From positions 1 through 64,000 of the forward strand of contig JARLHO010000102.1 in the NCBI GenBank assembly GCA_031292215.1: 64,000 nucleotides of DNA, in the 5' to 3' direction. Of this stretch, positions 17,658-26,130 are shown piece by piece. The notes below the pieces were generated by a model. The model was not told where the DNA came from, searched no databases, and saw only the letters and a list, made by a program, of their open reading frames with translations. A program made the translations under genes and the position numbers. Each line of letters opens with the position of its first letter. Position 1 is the stretch's first letter. This DNA comes from Syntrophobacteraceae bacterium (lineage in GTDB: Bacteria; Desulfobacterota; Syntrophobacteria; Syntrophobacterales; Syntrophobacteraceae).

Positions 17658-18773
17658 TTGGAAGCGGACATAGCCGACCTGCGGCGTCAGGTCCAAAAAA
17701 ACTGCGATATATCCGATGCCCGGCATGCCGGGGTGTATTCGCTTTGCGGTCTTCTTTTGAGGGTGCGGGACCTCTACAAATGGGAGCAGGGGATGGTCCC
17801 GTGGCAGGAGCCCCAGCCTGCCGAACTCATGGGGTGGATGGAGGAAAGGGAGGAGTACTGGGAAAAGATCATGGAGGAGGAAATCCAGCCGCTTGTCTTT
17901 AACGGCGCCAGTTTCGATCCTTTCGACATGGGAGGTCTCAACCGGTTCCTGCGTCCGTTGGGTTTGATCTACGGGGCGGGCTACGGCATCGGCATGAAAC
18001 CCACTTTCTTCCTGGCGGAAAGCGATGAATCGAGGACCGTGGAGGGGTTGCGGGTCGATGTGGTAAACCGGGAGCTTGCCCGAGACATTTTCATGTCCCC
18101 CGCGATGCGGCGCGGAAATCAGGTATTCGCCAGGAGGTCGTGCATGCTCTTTTTCCTGTGGGAGCAAATTCTCGAAGCGCGTCCATCGGCCCGGGAGGCC
18201 CTCGATTTTGGCCTTGCCCGGCACGGGGCGGGGCTCGATGAGTTCCGGCGCGATGCGGCCCGTCTCGGAGACCATCTGGAGCGGATTGCCAGGCTGGAGC
18301 TGGAAACCTGGGTCTATCATGAAATCGGCGAAGCGTTGGATGACGGCTTCGATGGTCGGCTCTTTAGGGAACTGGTGTCCGCCTATGCCAACAGCCCGGT
18401 TGAAATATTTGTACGTGTGCTGAAAGACGTTCTTGCGGACACGCACCCCGGAGGGCTTCTCGGCCATATCGTGCAAAACCGGATCGAATCTTCCCTCGGG
18501 TTCTACGTGGCTTTCCAGCGCGCTATCTCGCGAACGGTTTTCCCGGAGATCCGGGAAGCCTTCCGCCGGTTCAGGCAAAGCGGCGACTGGGGCCTTATCG
18601 AGGCGGCCAGGGAAGCGGGCCGCAAGAACATGTTGCACCACCTCGCCGAGCTTGCGCGCGTGCAAAGTGAAGCGTCGGCGTCCGGGACCGACGCGGCGCG
18701 GGAGCGTATCCTATCGGAAATCCTTCAACCCCTGGGTATCGCCAAAAGCGGCGGGGGCAGGGAGTCGGAGTAG
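17658..18773 (+). CDS. Conserved hypothetical protein resembling the Sfum_1244 family
   Basis: 371-aa soluble, charged, largely helical protein. I place the start at TTG 17658, six bases behind GGAG at 17648-17651; the frame is open upstream to 17538 but that part is not protein-like. Landmarks are CDISDARHAGVYSLCGLLLR, LYKWEQGMVPWQEP and DPFDMGGLNRFLRP. From memory this resembles a Desulfobacterota family named after Syntrophobacter locus Sfum_1244; no biochemical function is known to me. The C-terminal tail (ERILSEILQPLGIAK) has a second, isolated copy at 47100-47204. Confidence 0.7.
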   Translation: MEADIADLRRQVQKNCDISDARHAGVYSLCGLLLRVRDLYKWEQGMVPWQEPQPAELMGWMEEREEYWEKIMEEEIQPLVFNGASFDPFDMGGLNRFLRPLGLIYGAGYGIGMKPTFFLAESDESRTVEGLRVDVVNRELARDIFMSPAMRRGNQVFARRSCMLFFLWEQILEARPSAREALDFGLARHGAGLDEFRRDAARLGDHLERIARLELETWVYHEIGEALDDGFDGRLFRELVSAYANSPVEIFVRVLKDVLADTHPGGLLGHIVQNRIESSLGFYVAFQRAISRTVFPEIREAFRRFRQSGDWGLIEAAREAGRKNMLHHLAELARVQSEASASGTDAARERILSEILQPLGIAKSGGGRESE

Positions 18774-18877
18774 CATTGGTTCGGCGCCAACGTGTTTGGC
18801 ATTTTTGCATGGGTCTGTGGCATTGTGTTTGACGATGAGCAGGCCGGGGGAATCTCACCCCAGCCTCTCGCAGAACG

Positions 18878-19060
18878 GTGCAGGAGCCTATCGACGAATC
18901 TCCTGATGTCTTGCTCGACCTCAATAACCCTGTTTTTCAGGACGATCTTTTGGGGCTTTCGAAAGAAGAAGCCCTACGAATCAAGCTAAAGGCAGGGCAT
19001 TTCGCAACAAAGGCAAGACCTCAATACGCAGATCTTGCCTTTGACGGTATTCTCAAACCG
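18878..19060 (+). pseudogene. Truncated N-terminal part of a small toxin-like protein
   Basis: A GTG-started frame gives DESPDVLLDLNNPVFQDDLLGL, which resembles the start of small proteins annotated as cytotoxic translational repressors or hypothetical in related bacteria (their N-terminus reads DVLFDLNNP.FQ..LF.L). After about 45 residues the similarity fades and the ORF runs into the converging neighbour's region. Probably a decayed fragment. The rest of 18774-19081 shows no gene. Confidence 0.35.
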
Positions 19061-19081
19061 GGTGGGCAGGTTGACCCTTGG

Positions 19082-19366
19082 TTATGTCCTTTTCTCACAA
19101 ACTTTGCGTGAGACATTTTCGGCGAAGCGGCCGAAGATTTTCTTTGCGGGCTCGGCTGCCTGATTGGCCATAATCTGCTTCATTCCGGCCATGTCTTCGA
19201 AAAGCATGCTTTTGACAAACCCGGTCCCACCCCCCGTCGGTTGCCAGACATCGTAGGATTTACAGCCGAGCGATTCCCAGAGGGGCTTGATCTCCTCTTG
19301 AGTCATGCGGATATACTCAGCCTGCTTTTCGAGCGCCACATCGTATTCAAATATCGCCATTACCAT
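19082..19366 (-). CDS. Small dimeric alpha-beta-barrel (NIPSNAP/ABM-like) protein
   Basis: About 94 aa. The pattern MAIFEYDVALEKQAEYIRMTQEEIKPLWESLGCKS... with a later VKSMLFEDMAGMKQIMA helix is that of stand-alone ferredoxin-like dimeric alpha-beta-barrel proteins. The gene follows the Mo/W oxidoreductase gene without a gap: its AGGAG lies in the last codons of that gene, and ATG 19366 comes just after the stop (an overlapping GTG at 19372 is an alternative). It may bind the same substrate or help the enzyme. A second, duplicated protein of similar fold lies at 31095-31754. Confidence 0.55.
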   Translation of the reverse strand: MVMAIFEYDVALEKQAEYIRMTQEEIKPLWESLGCKSYDVWQPTGGGTGFVKSMLFEDMAGMKQIMANQAAEPAKKIFGRFAENVSRKVCEKRT

Positions 19367-19368
19367 GC

Positions 19369-21534
19369 TCACTCTCCTTTTTCATGAGAAGTTTCCATCC
19401 TTTTTCTCACCTCGCAAAGCAAAGCTTTGTACACCGGAAAGCCCGAAATCGGGTCCCGGTTGCTGAAATCGGTCAGGTAATTGGTGTTGGCTTGGCGCCA
19501 TGCGTCATTTTGGATGGGGCTGCCGCCGCCCATGTTGACCTCTACCTGTCCCGTCATCACGTCGTCGGTAACTTTGGCCCAAAAGCCCACTCGACCTCTT
19601 GGGGTTTCCACCCACACACTGTCCTGGTTTTCTATTCCCCGGGCCCTGGCGTCGAGGGGATGAATGAGCACGTGGGGCTTTGGCTGCAGCTTCAACAAAG
19701 CCGGGATGTTCAGGTGCTGAGACCGAAATGCCGACTGGAGCCTTGCCCCGCTGTTAAATACCAGCGGGTACCTTTGGCAGAGTTGGGGACTTGCGAGCGG
19801 CCCTTCAGAAGGCTCGACGTAGGCGGGCAGTCCGTCATAGCCGTACTTTGCCAGAAGGCTCGAGACCAGTTCGACTTTGCCCGAAGGTGTATCAAAGCCT
19901 GGCGCCCCATCTTTGCGCAGAAGGCCGTTTTCGTATTTGCGGCATTGCCTGGTCCCAGCGTCATACCGGACGCCTTCCGGATGGCTCTTCAATTCTTCCA
20001 GGCTTACAGGGCCGTTTTCGAAGATGAATTTGACGCGATCTTCCTCGGTGGGCGGGAAAAGATCTCCATACCCCAGCCCTTTGGCCAGTTCCACCAGGAA
20101 AGTGTACCCCGATTTGGCCTCTGCGATTGGTTCGATGACCTTTTGCCTCAACTGGCAGTAGCCTCCGGGGTATCTCTGGTAGCCCGAATTTTCGTAATTG
20201 GTGGTGGCGGGGAGCACGATGTCCGCATACATGGCGTCAGCAGTCATGAACCTGTCGAATACCACCATGAAATCGAGCGCTTTAAAGCATCTTTTCCACA
20301 GGCCGGGATCGGGCAGACTGGTCAAAACAGAGGCCCCTAAAATCAGAAGCGCCTTTACCGGATAGGGATCGCTTTCCAGGATTGCCCGGGGAGCTTCCAG
20401 AAACTGCGCCGACTTGAGTAAATCGCAGAAATAGGGGTACCTGTCCGCCCCGATCGGTTTTACGTTCGGGGGAGGGTCGAGTTTTACGCGCCCAAATTTG
20501 ACGGGACTTCGCGGTCTGAACATCATTGCGCCGGAAACGTCCAGATTGCCCGTAATCGCCCAGAGGCACAACACGGCCCGGATAGTCTGAACGCCGCAGT
20601 TGCTGTACTCAAGGCCGGTGTACATGAGCAGCGAAGCTCCCTTCGCCCCCGCTATGGACCGGGCCAGTTCGCAAATTGTCTCCCTCGGCACGCGGGTGAT
20701 CTTTTCTACCTTTTCGGGAGAAAATTTTTCCACGTACCGTGCAAGTTCCTCAAAACCCGTGGTCCAGTTGCGGACAAACTGTTGGTCGTAGAGGCCTTCC
20801 TTTACGATTACGTGCATCACGGCAAGCGCCAAGGCCCCGTCGGTGCCGGAGCGAATGCCGATCCACTGGTCGGCCTTTTTGGCCATGTCGGAGCGCATGT
20901 GGTCGATGACAATCACCCTGGCCCCACGCTTTTGGGCCGCAAGGATCTTTTTGACCTTGTCCGGAGGCGAGTCGGTGGGGGGATTTGCCCCCCAGATCAC
21001 GACCAGGTCGGTGTTTTCGAAATCCGCGTAGACCGAATTCATCGATGCGCCGATGGTGGGTAGCGAAGAAAGGAGATTATAGGCCACCGCGCAAACCGAG
21101 GAAACGCCCGTCCCGTTGGGCGAGCCAAAGGGGTGCAAAAACCCCGACACCCCTTTGCTCGTGGGATCCGGGGCCCCGAAGACGTCGACCAGGTTCGAGT
21201 CGAAGCTGCCCCGGCCGAAGTAACTCATTACGGCCTGGGCCCCATAGGCGTCCCTGGTTTTGCGGAACGCATGGACTATGCGCTCCACGGCCTCCTCCCA
21301 GGAGACCTGTTCGAATTTGCCTTCCCCCTTTTCGCCGATGCGCGCTAAAGGGTGCTTCAATCTATCGCTGGAGTAGATGATATCCTTCGAATGCATGCCT
21401 CGAATGCACATAACACCGACGGGATGGTCTTTTATAGGTGAGATTTTTTCGAGCTTTCCGGAGTCCAGGAAAACATTGACCCCGCACCCGCCGGGGCATA
21501 TTCCGCATACGGTCGCCACTGTTTTGCGTGTCAT
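19369..21534 (-). CDS. Cytoplasmic molybdopterin (Mo/W) oxidoreductase, DMSO-reductase superfamily
   Basis: 721-aa bis-MGD enzyme with one 4Fe-4S cluster bound by Cys10, Cys13, Cys17 and Cys43 (C-x2-C-x3-C-x25-C). No Tat signal is present, so it is cytoplasmic. Cys148 in GVSSVCAVA sits where the metal-ligand Cys is found in related enzymes. The C-terminal dinucleotide-binding domain includes THGR-like TPRGRVGFWAKV. No partner FeS or membrane subunit is encoded nearby. Length and layout recall acetylene hydratase, but the Asp that follows the second cluster Cys in that enzyme is Pro here. The substrate is unknown; a LysR gene lies 34 bp upstream on the same strand. Confidence 0.85.
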   Translation of the reverse strand: MTRKTVATVCGICPGGCGVNVFLDSGKLEKISPIKDHPVGVMCIRGMHSKDIIYSSDRLKHPLARIGEKGEGKFEQVSWEEAVERIVHAFRKTRDAYGAQAVMSYFGRGSFDSNLVDVFGAPDPTSKGVSGFLHPFGSPNGTGVSSVCAVAYNLLSSLPTIGASMNSVYADFENTDLVVIWGANPPTDSPPDKVKKILAAQKRGARVIVIDHMRSDMAKKADQWIGIRSGTDGALALAVMHVIVKEGLYDQQFVRNWTTGFEELARYVEKFSPEKVEKITRVPRETICELARSIAGAKGASLLMYTGLEYSNCGVQTIRAVLCLWAITGNLDVSGAMMFRPRSPVKFGRVKLDPPPNVKPIGADRYPYFCDLLKSAQFLEAPRAILESDPYPVKALLILGASVLTSLPDPGLWKRCFKALDFMVVFDRFMTADAMYADIVLPATTNYENSGYQRYPGGYCQLRQKVIEPIAEAKSGYTFLVELAKGLGYGDLFPPTEEDRVKFIFENGPVSLEELKSHPEGVRYDAGTRQCRKYENGLLRKDGAPGFDTPSGKVELVSSLLAKYGYDGLPAYVEPSEGPLASPQLCQRYPLVFNSGARLQSAFRSQHLNIPALLKLQPKPHVLIHPLDARARGIENQDSVWVETPRGRVGFWAKVTDDVMTGQVEVNMGGGSPIQNDAWRQANTNYLTDFSNRDPISGFPVYKALLCEVRKRMETSHEKGE

Positions 21535-21568
21535 ATCGGGCCCTCGAAATCGTTAAACTTTCATGCAC

Positions 21569-22492
21569 CTACTGGGGCGCCATTTCGTGCAGGCAGCCCT
21601 TGAAGTGTTCCCTGATCACCGCCAGTAAAGATTCTACAGTCGGCGAGAGTCGCTCTTCCTTATTTACCAGCACGTCTATCCCCCCCATCCTTATATTGCC
21701 GTCTTCTGTCGGGATAACTCTCAGTCTTCCGGCTTCGACCTCTTCACGGATGTTGGCCTCGAACATGAAAGCTATGCCCTTTTTCTGGCGGGCCAGTTGC
21801 TTTGCAAGTTCGACATTGTTCACCTCGGCGCCTATCAGGGGATTTATGCCTCTTTTTTTAAAATGGTTCAGCAGAATCGCGCGCGAAGCCGAGCCTTCCG
21901 ATTGAATAATCAGGGGATGGGAGGCGAGCTGCGACCACTTTACGGGCGTATCCGGGAGCAAAGGATAATCCGGGGCGGCCACCAGGAAAAGCTGCTCGTC
22001 CACCGGGATGCGGAAAAGCCTGAGCCGGTCGTTGTAGGGAAACAAAATGCCGATTATGCAGATATCTATCCTGAAATCGAGCAACTCTTCAACCATCGGA
22101 CGTGAGGAACCATCCCGTATCGTAACCCTGACGGAGGGATAGAGTTCCTTGAAATGGTCAATAAGGGCTGTGAAGAAAAATACCAGGGGGCTGGCTATCC
22201 CGATCGAAATGTGGTTGTAGCGGTAGCCTTTGAGAAAGTTTTCGGTAAGCACGCTTTGGTTGAAAAGCTCTTCGGCATAGGGGAGGAGCCTTTCGCCGGC
22301 CTTTGTAAGGTTTACGCGCTTTTTCTTAATGTTTACGAGCTTTACCGCGAACTGGGTCTCCATGAAGCGAATATGCTGGGTCACCGCCGGTTGGGTTATG
22401 GAGAGCAGTTCGGCGGCCCTGCTGAAACTTTGTTCCTTTGCCACGAAATAGAAGGAAATCACGTGGTGGAGGTTCAACTGAAAGTTACCCAT
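21569..22492 (-). CDS. LysR-family transcriptional regulator
   Basis: 307 aa: an N-terminal winged helix (NLHHVISFYFVAKEQSFSRAAELLSITQPAVTQHI, about residues 6-40) and a periplasmic-binding-protein-like effector domain from about residue 90. It is transcribed with the Mo/W oxidoreductase gene (34 bp downstream) and divergently from the carboxylase operon at 22731. It is therefore the natural candidate to control both from the 238-bp shared intergenic region. The effector is unknown. Confidence 0.92.
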   Translation of the reverse strand: MGNFQLNLHHVISFYFVAKEQSFSRAAELLSITQPAVTQHIRFMETQFAVKLVNIKKKRVNLTKAGERLLPYAEELFNQSVLTENFLKGYRYNHISIGIASPLVFFFTALIDHFKELYPSVRVTIRDGSSRPMVEELLDFRIDICIIGILFPYNDRLRLFRIPVDEQLFLVAAPDYPLLPDTPVKWSQLASHPLIIQSEGSASRAILLNHFKKRGINPLIGAEVNNVELAKQLARQKKGIAFMFEANIREEVEAGRLRVIPTEDGNIRMGGIDVLVNKEERLSPTVESLLAVIREHFKGCLHEMAPQ

Positions 22493-22730
22493 AAAGCCCC
22501 TTCAAGGCTGGACGATTCGAACAAGCTCGCCAGGAGAGCGCGAGGGTAAGTTAACTAAATTTTATTATACACATCTAGTGTCCGTCAAGCCTGAAATTGG
22601 GGCTATTTCTTATGAAATCATTAGGCATTCGCTATTGTAAATCACCTGCCTGATGCTAAAAGATCGATAAGAAAAAGAGGTAACATTTTTTATCAGATGA
22701 TGCAGACTCTCAGGGGAAAGAACAGACGAC
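22493..22730. promoter_or_regulatory. Divergent promoter region with a small palindrome
   Basis: AT-rich region between the LysR gene and the carboxylase operon. It holds ATTTC-ttat-GAAAT at 22605-22618, an interrupted palindrome of the general T-N11-A shape bound by LysR proteins. Its role as the operator is a guess. Confidence 0.35.
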
Positions 22731-24497
22731 ATGAGTGACAAAGTCTATTTCGTCGACCAGACCATCCGGGATGCTCAACAGAGCCTTTGGGGTCTGATGA
22801 TGAGCACCGAAATGATACTTCCTATAGCGGAGCTCATGGACCGGACAGGGTATAGAGACATCGCCACGGTCGGTTCCCAGGCGTTCACCGTAGAGGTGCG
22901 AAACCTCAACGAAGACCCCTGGGAGAGGATAAGGGTCCTTTCCAAACTCATCACCAAGACCCCGCTTCGCGGCTCCTACCAGATCGGCAGCCTTTCATCG
23001 TTCGATCTAGGCACGCCGCGCGACATCATAGCCCTCTGGATCAAAAGATCGGTTGCCAACGGGGTCCGTGCTTTCTGGATTTGCGATTACCAGGACGACA
23101 TGGAAAAATTCGTCTATTTCGCGCGCATAGCAAAGGCGGAGGGCGCCGAGATCGTGCCGGCCCTGATGTACACCTCCAGCCCCGCTCACACCGGCGAGCA
23201 CTGGGCGTGCAAGACGCGGCTATTGTTGGAGGCCAAAGATTACATAGACCGGATCATGATAGAGGATGCCTCGGGAGTAATAACCCCGGAGGACACCCGT
23301 GAGCTGGTAACCACGGTGCGGCGCAACTGCGAGGGACTGCCCATCGAGTTCCACAGCCACTGTAACACGGGTCTTGCCCCGCTTTGCTACCTGGAAGCGG
23401 TTAAAGCGGGCGCGATGACCCTTCATACGGCGGTCGCGCCCCTTGCCAACGGCACCTCGCTTCCGTCCACTCAAAGCGTTCTCAAAAATATTCGCCGACT
23501 GGGGTTTTCCTCGGACATAGACGAAGATGCGCTGGCCCACGTATCGGAGCATTTCAGAAAAATCGCAGAAAAAGAAGGGTTGCCCATGGGCACGCCCCTG
23601 GAATACGACCTCTTTCACTTCGAGCATCAAGTTCCTGGCGGAATGATGACCAACTTCACTCGGCAACTGAGGGAAGTGGGGATGGAAGACAGGCTGGACC
23701 AAATCCTGGAGGAGACCATCCTTGTGCGCAAGGAACTGGGATACCCGGTCATGGCCACACCTTATTCTCAAATCGTGGGCGTCCAGGCTTTGGAGCATGT
23801 CATATCAGGCAAGCGTTACGGGCAGATAACCGATGAGGTAATAAAGTACGCTCTTGGCTACTATGGGGAGCCGATTGTCCCTGTTGACAGCAACGTTATG
23901 GACAGGATCATGAGTTATCCCAGAACCAGGGAATTTTTGAACTGGAAGCCGGAAGGATACCTCAAATCGGTCGAAGAATTTCGAAGGGAACTCGGCGCGG
24001 AACTCTGTGATGACGACCTGCTTCTAAAGATACTAATTCCCGGAAAACCCGTGACAAGGAACAATCCAAACGGAAAACCCGCAGCGCCCGCGGTCCGGGA
24101 ACCTGGAAAGACCGCAGGAAGCGATTTTCCTACCTCATTTAGTGTGGAAGTAGATGGTGACGTATTCAGCGTCAGGATATCCCCTGTATGGAACGGCACG
24201 GAACAAACCTCGGTATCCTTCCATGCAACTTCTGGAGAGACTTCAAAAGGCGAGACGGGACAGGAAACACCGCCTCCCGGGGCAGTGCTTTCGGGCATGT
24301 CGGGACTGGTGCTTTCCATCGAGGTAAAGATTGGCGACCTGATAGCCATGGGTGATTCCCTGGCGATGATCGAGGCAATGAAGATGCGAAGGCACCTGGG
24401 AGCCCCGCACAGCGGAGTGGTAAAAGAAATTCGCGCAAAAGAAGGCGACATTGTGAACCCTCAAGACATTCTCCTTGTGGTGGCGCCAAATGATTAG
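22731..24497 (+). CDS. Biotin-dependent carboxyltransferase, PycB/OadA-like with altered active site
   Basis: 588 aa: a DRE-TIM carboxyltransferase barrel (about residues 1-300), the conserved PycB helical domain, a Pro-rich linker, and a biotinyl domain with Lys551 in EAMKM. Conserved active-site residues are Asp9, Arg13, Asp14 and Gln17 (DQTIRDAQQS), His208 and His210 (EFHSHCNTG) and Thr242 (GTSLPST). Two key ones differ. The carbamylated metal-ligand Lys of IKDMAG is Glu178 in IEDASG, and the pyruvate/oxaloacetate-binding Arg of LLRGxN aligns with Gln84. So the carboxyl acceptor is probably not pyruvate. The biotin carboxylase gene overlaps by 8 bp. No OadB/GcdB-type pump subunit is present. 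Confidence 0.85.
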   Translation: MSDKVYFVDQTIRDAQQSLWGLMMSTEMILPIAELMDRTGYRDIATVGSQAFTVEVRNLNEDPWERIRVLSKLITKTPLRGSYQIGSLSSFDLGTPRDIIALWIKRSVANGVRAFWICDYQDDMEKFVYFARIAKAEGAEIVPALMYTSSPAHTGEHWACKTRLLLEAKDYIDRIMIEDASGVITPEDTRELVTTVRRNCEGLPIEFHSHCNTGLAPLCYLEAVKAGAMTLHTAVAPLANGTSLPSTQSVLKNIRRLGFSSDIDEDALAHVSEHFRKIAEKEGLPMGTPLEYDLFHFEHQVPGGMMTNFTRQLREVGMEDRLDQILEETILVRKELGYPVMATPYSQIVGVQALEHVISGKRYGQITDEVIKYALGYYGEPIVPVDSNVMDRIMSYPRTREFLNWKPEGYLKSVEEFRRELGAELCDDDLLLKILIPGKPVTRNNPNGKPAAPAVREPGKTAGSDFPTSFSVEVDGDVFSVRISPVWNGTEQTSVSFHATSGETSKGETGQETPPPGAVLSGMSGLVLSIEVKIGDLIAMGDSLAMIEAMKMRRHLGAPHSGVVKEIRAKEGDIVNPQDILLVVAPND

Positions 24498-25968
24498 AAA
24501 GATTTTAATAGCCAACCGCAGTGAAATAGCCATTCGGATAATGCGGGCATGTCGGGAACTTGGGATAATTTCCGCCGGCATATATTCGGAGGCGGATAAG
24601 GATGCTTTGTTTACGGGATACGCCGATGAGGCCTATTGCATCGGGCCCGCGCCGGCGTCTTTGAGCTACCTGAATATCGACAAGGTTATCGAGGCTGCCC
24701 AAAAGAGCGGAGCAGACGCTATCCACCCCGGGTACGGCTTTCTTGCCGAGAATGCAAAATTTGCTCTGGCCTGTGAAAAGGAAGGCCTGACGTTTATCGG
24801 GCCATCTAGCCGAGTCCTCGAACTTATGGGTGACAAAGTGGCTGCGCGCAGGGAGATGATCAAGGCCGGAGTTCCGGTGGCGCCGGGATCTGAGGGGTGT
24901 GTATCGGAATTTGGCGATGCCCGCCGAATTGCGGCGCAAATAGGCTATCCCGTCATCATCAAACCCTCGGGCGGCGGGGGCGGGATTGGAATGACCGTTG
25001 TTTTTGAGGATCGCGAACTCGAAAAAGCTTTGGAATCCACACAGGCGATTGCCGGCACTACTTTTGGCCTTGCGGACGTATTTATCGAAAAGTACATGGA
25101 AGACCCGAGGCATGTGGAGTTTCAGATTCTTGGGGACTCCAAGGGGGAAGTCGTTCACCTGGGGGAGCGTGAATGCTCCATTCAGCGAAGACACCAGAAG
25201 CTTATAGAGGAATCGCCCTCAACCGCCCTAAATGAGAAACTTCGCAAGGAAATGGGGGACGTGGCGGTCACCGCCGCTAAATGGGTGGGCTACGAAGGGG
25301 CGGGAACGGTCGAGTTTTTGCTCTCAGGCAGGACATTTTACTTTTTGGAAGTTAACGCCCGGGTACAGGTCGAACACCCGGTGACGGAGATGGTAACGGG
25401 AATCGATATCGTAAAGGAGCAAATAAGAATCGCATCGGGACTTCCCCTTAAAATGACGCAGAAAGACATCCGTATCAATGGCAGCGCCATCGAATGCCGG
25501 ATCAATGCGGAAGACCCTCTTAATGACTTTGTGCCAACGCCGGGCAAGATAAGGAATTATCACTGTCCGGGAGGCGCCGGGATAAGAGTGGACAGTGGAG
25601 TTTACACCAATTACACGATCCCGCCTTACTACGACCCCATGATATCTAAACTTATCGCGTGGGGCGCCGACCGCAGTGAAGCCATCGCGCGGATGCGCAG
25701 GGCGCTTTATGAATATGTGATCACAGGGGTCAAGACCAACATCGCGTTTCATAAAGCGGTCATGGAAAACCAACGATTCATAGACGGCAAGTTGGGAACG
25801 CATTTCATAGAGCATGAGACCACGCTTAACGAAGATATGAAGGCGATAGCCGAGCGGGAAAAACCATTAGAGGAAAAGCTGTACAGAGGGTTGGAGGAGA
25901 AAAAGAAAGTGGCCGCGATCGCAGCGGTTGGGGCGGTCACACAGATGCGCTTGAGGGGGCGCAAATAA
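24490..25968 (+). CDS. Biotin carboxylase (AccC/PycA type)
   Basis: ATP-grasp biotin carboxylase of 492 aa; it carboxylates the biotinyl domain of the preceding protein using ATP and bicarbonate. All landmarks are present: IRKILIANRSEIAIRI, HPGYGFLAEN, the Gly-rich lid KPSGGGGGIGM, HVEFQILGD, ERECSIQRRHQK, EVNARVQVEHPVTE and the FVPTPGKI block. The start ATG 24490 lies inside the end of the upstream gene (8-bp overlap), showing translational coupling. The C-terminal Ala-rich extension (KVAAIAAVGAV) resembles PycA-type stand-alone subunits. Confidence 0.93.
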   Translation: MIRKILIANRSEIAIRIMRACRELGIISAGIYSEADKDALFTGYADEAYCIGPAPASLSYLNIDKVIEAAQKSGADAIHPGYGFLAENAKFALACEKEGLTFIGPSSRVLELMGDKVAARREMIKAGVPVAPGSEGCVSEFGDARRIAAQIGYPVIIKPSGGGGGIGMTVVFEDRELEKALESTQAIAGTTFGLADVFIEKYMEDPRHVEFQILGDSKGEVVHLGERECSIQRRHQKLIEESPSTALNEKLRKEMGDVAVTAAKWVGYEGAGTVEFLLSGRTFYFLEVNARVQVEHPVTEMVTGIDIVKEQIRIASGLPLKMTQKDIRINGSAIECRINAEDPLNDFVPTPGKIRNYHCPGGAGIRVDSGVYTNYTIPPYYDPMISKLIAWGADRSEAIARMRRALYEYVITGVKTNIAFHKAVMENQRFIDGKLGTHFIEHETTLNEDMKAIAEREKPLEEKLYRGLEEKKKVAAIAAVGAVTQMRLRGRK

Positions 25969-26130
25969 TAACAGTGTAGACGCTAAACAACTCCAGGGAA
26001 AGGCCGGGCCACGGCAGATAAAGGATCCAAAACTCGGGCTAGCTCATAATCTTGGCGGCAATGCAGGAATGGGAATAGCCAGCTGCGTCATTTTAGGAAA
26101 TGAAAAAGGTTCAAGCTGAGAGGAGCAATT

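Noticed and set aside
18774-18880. Group II intron 3' remnant suggested by a CTCACCCCAGCCTCTCGCAGAAC-like stretch
   Set aside because: Only a short resemblance remains; no reverse transcriptase or domain V structure is visible.
19384-20340. 318-aa plus-strand frame inside the Mo/W oxidoreductase
   Set aside because: Antisense to the oxidoreductase C-terminal domain, no ribosome site and no family features.
22731-25968. Na+-pumping oxaloacetate or glutaconyl-CoA decarboxylase
   Set aside because: The alpha-like subunit and biotin carboxylase are present, but no membrane beta or gamma subunit is encoded nearby, and a decarboxylase pump does not need a biotin carboxylase.
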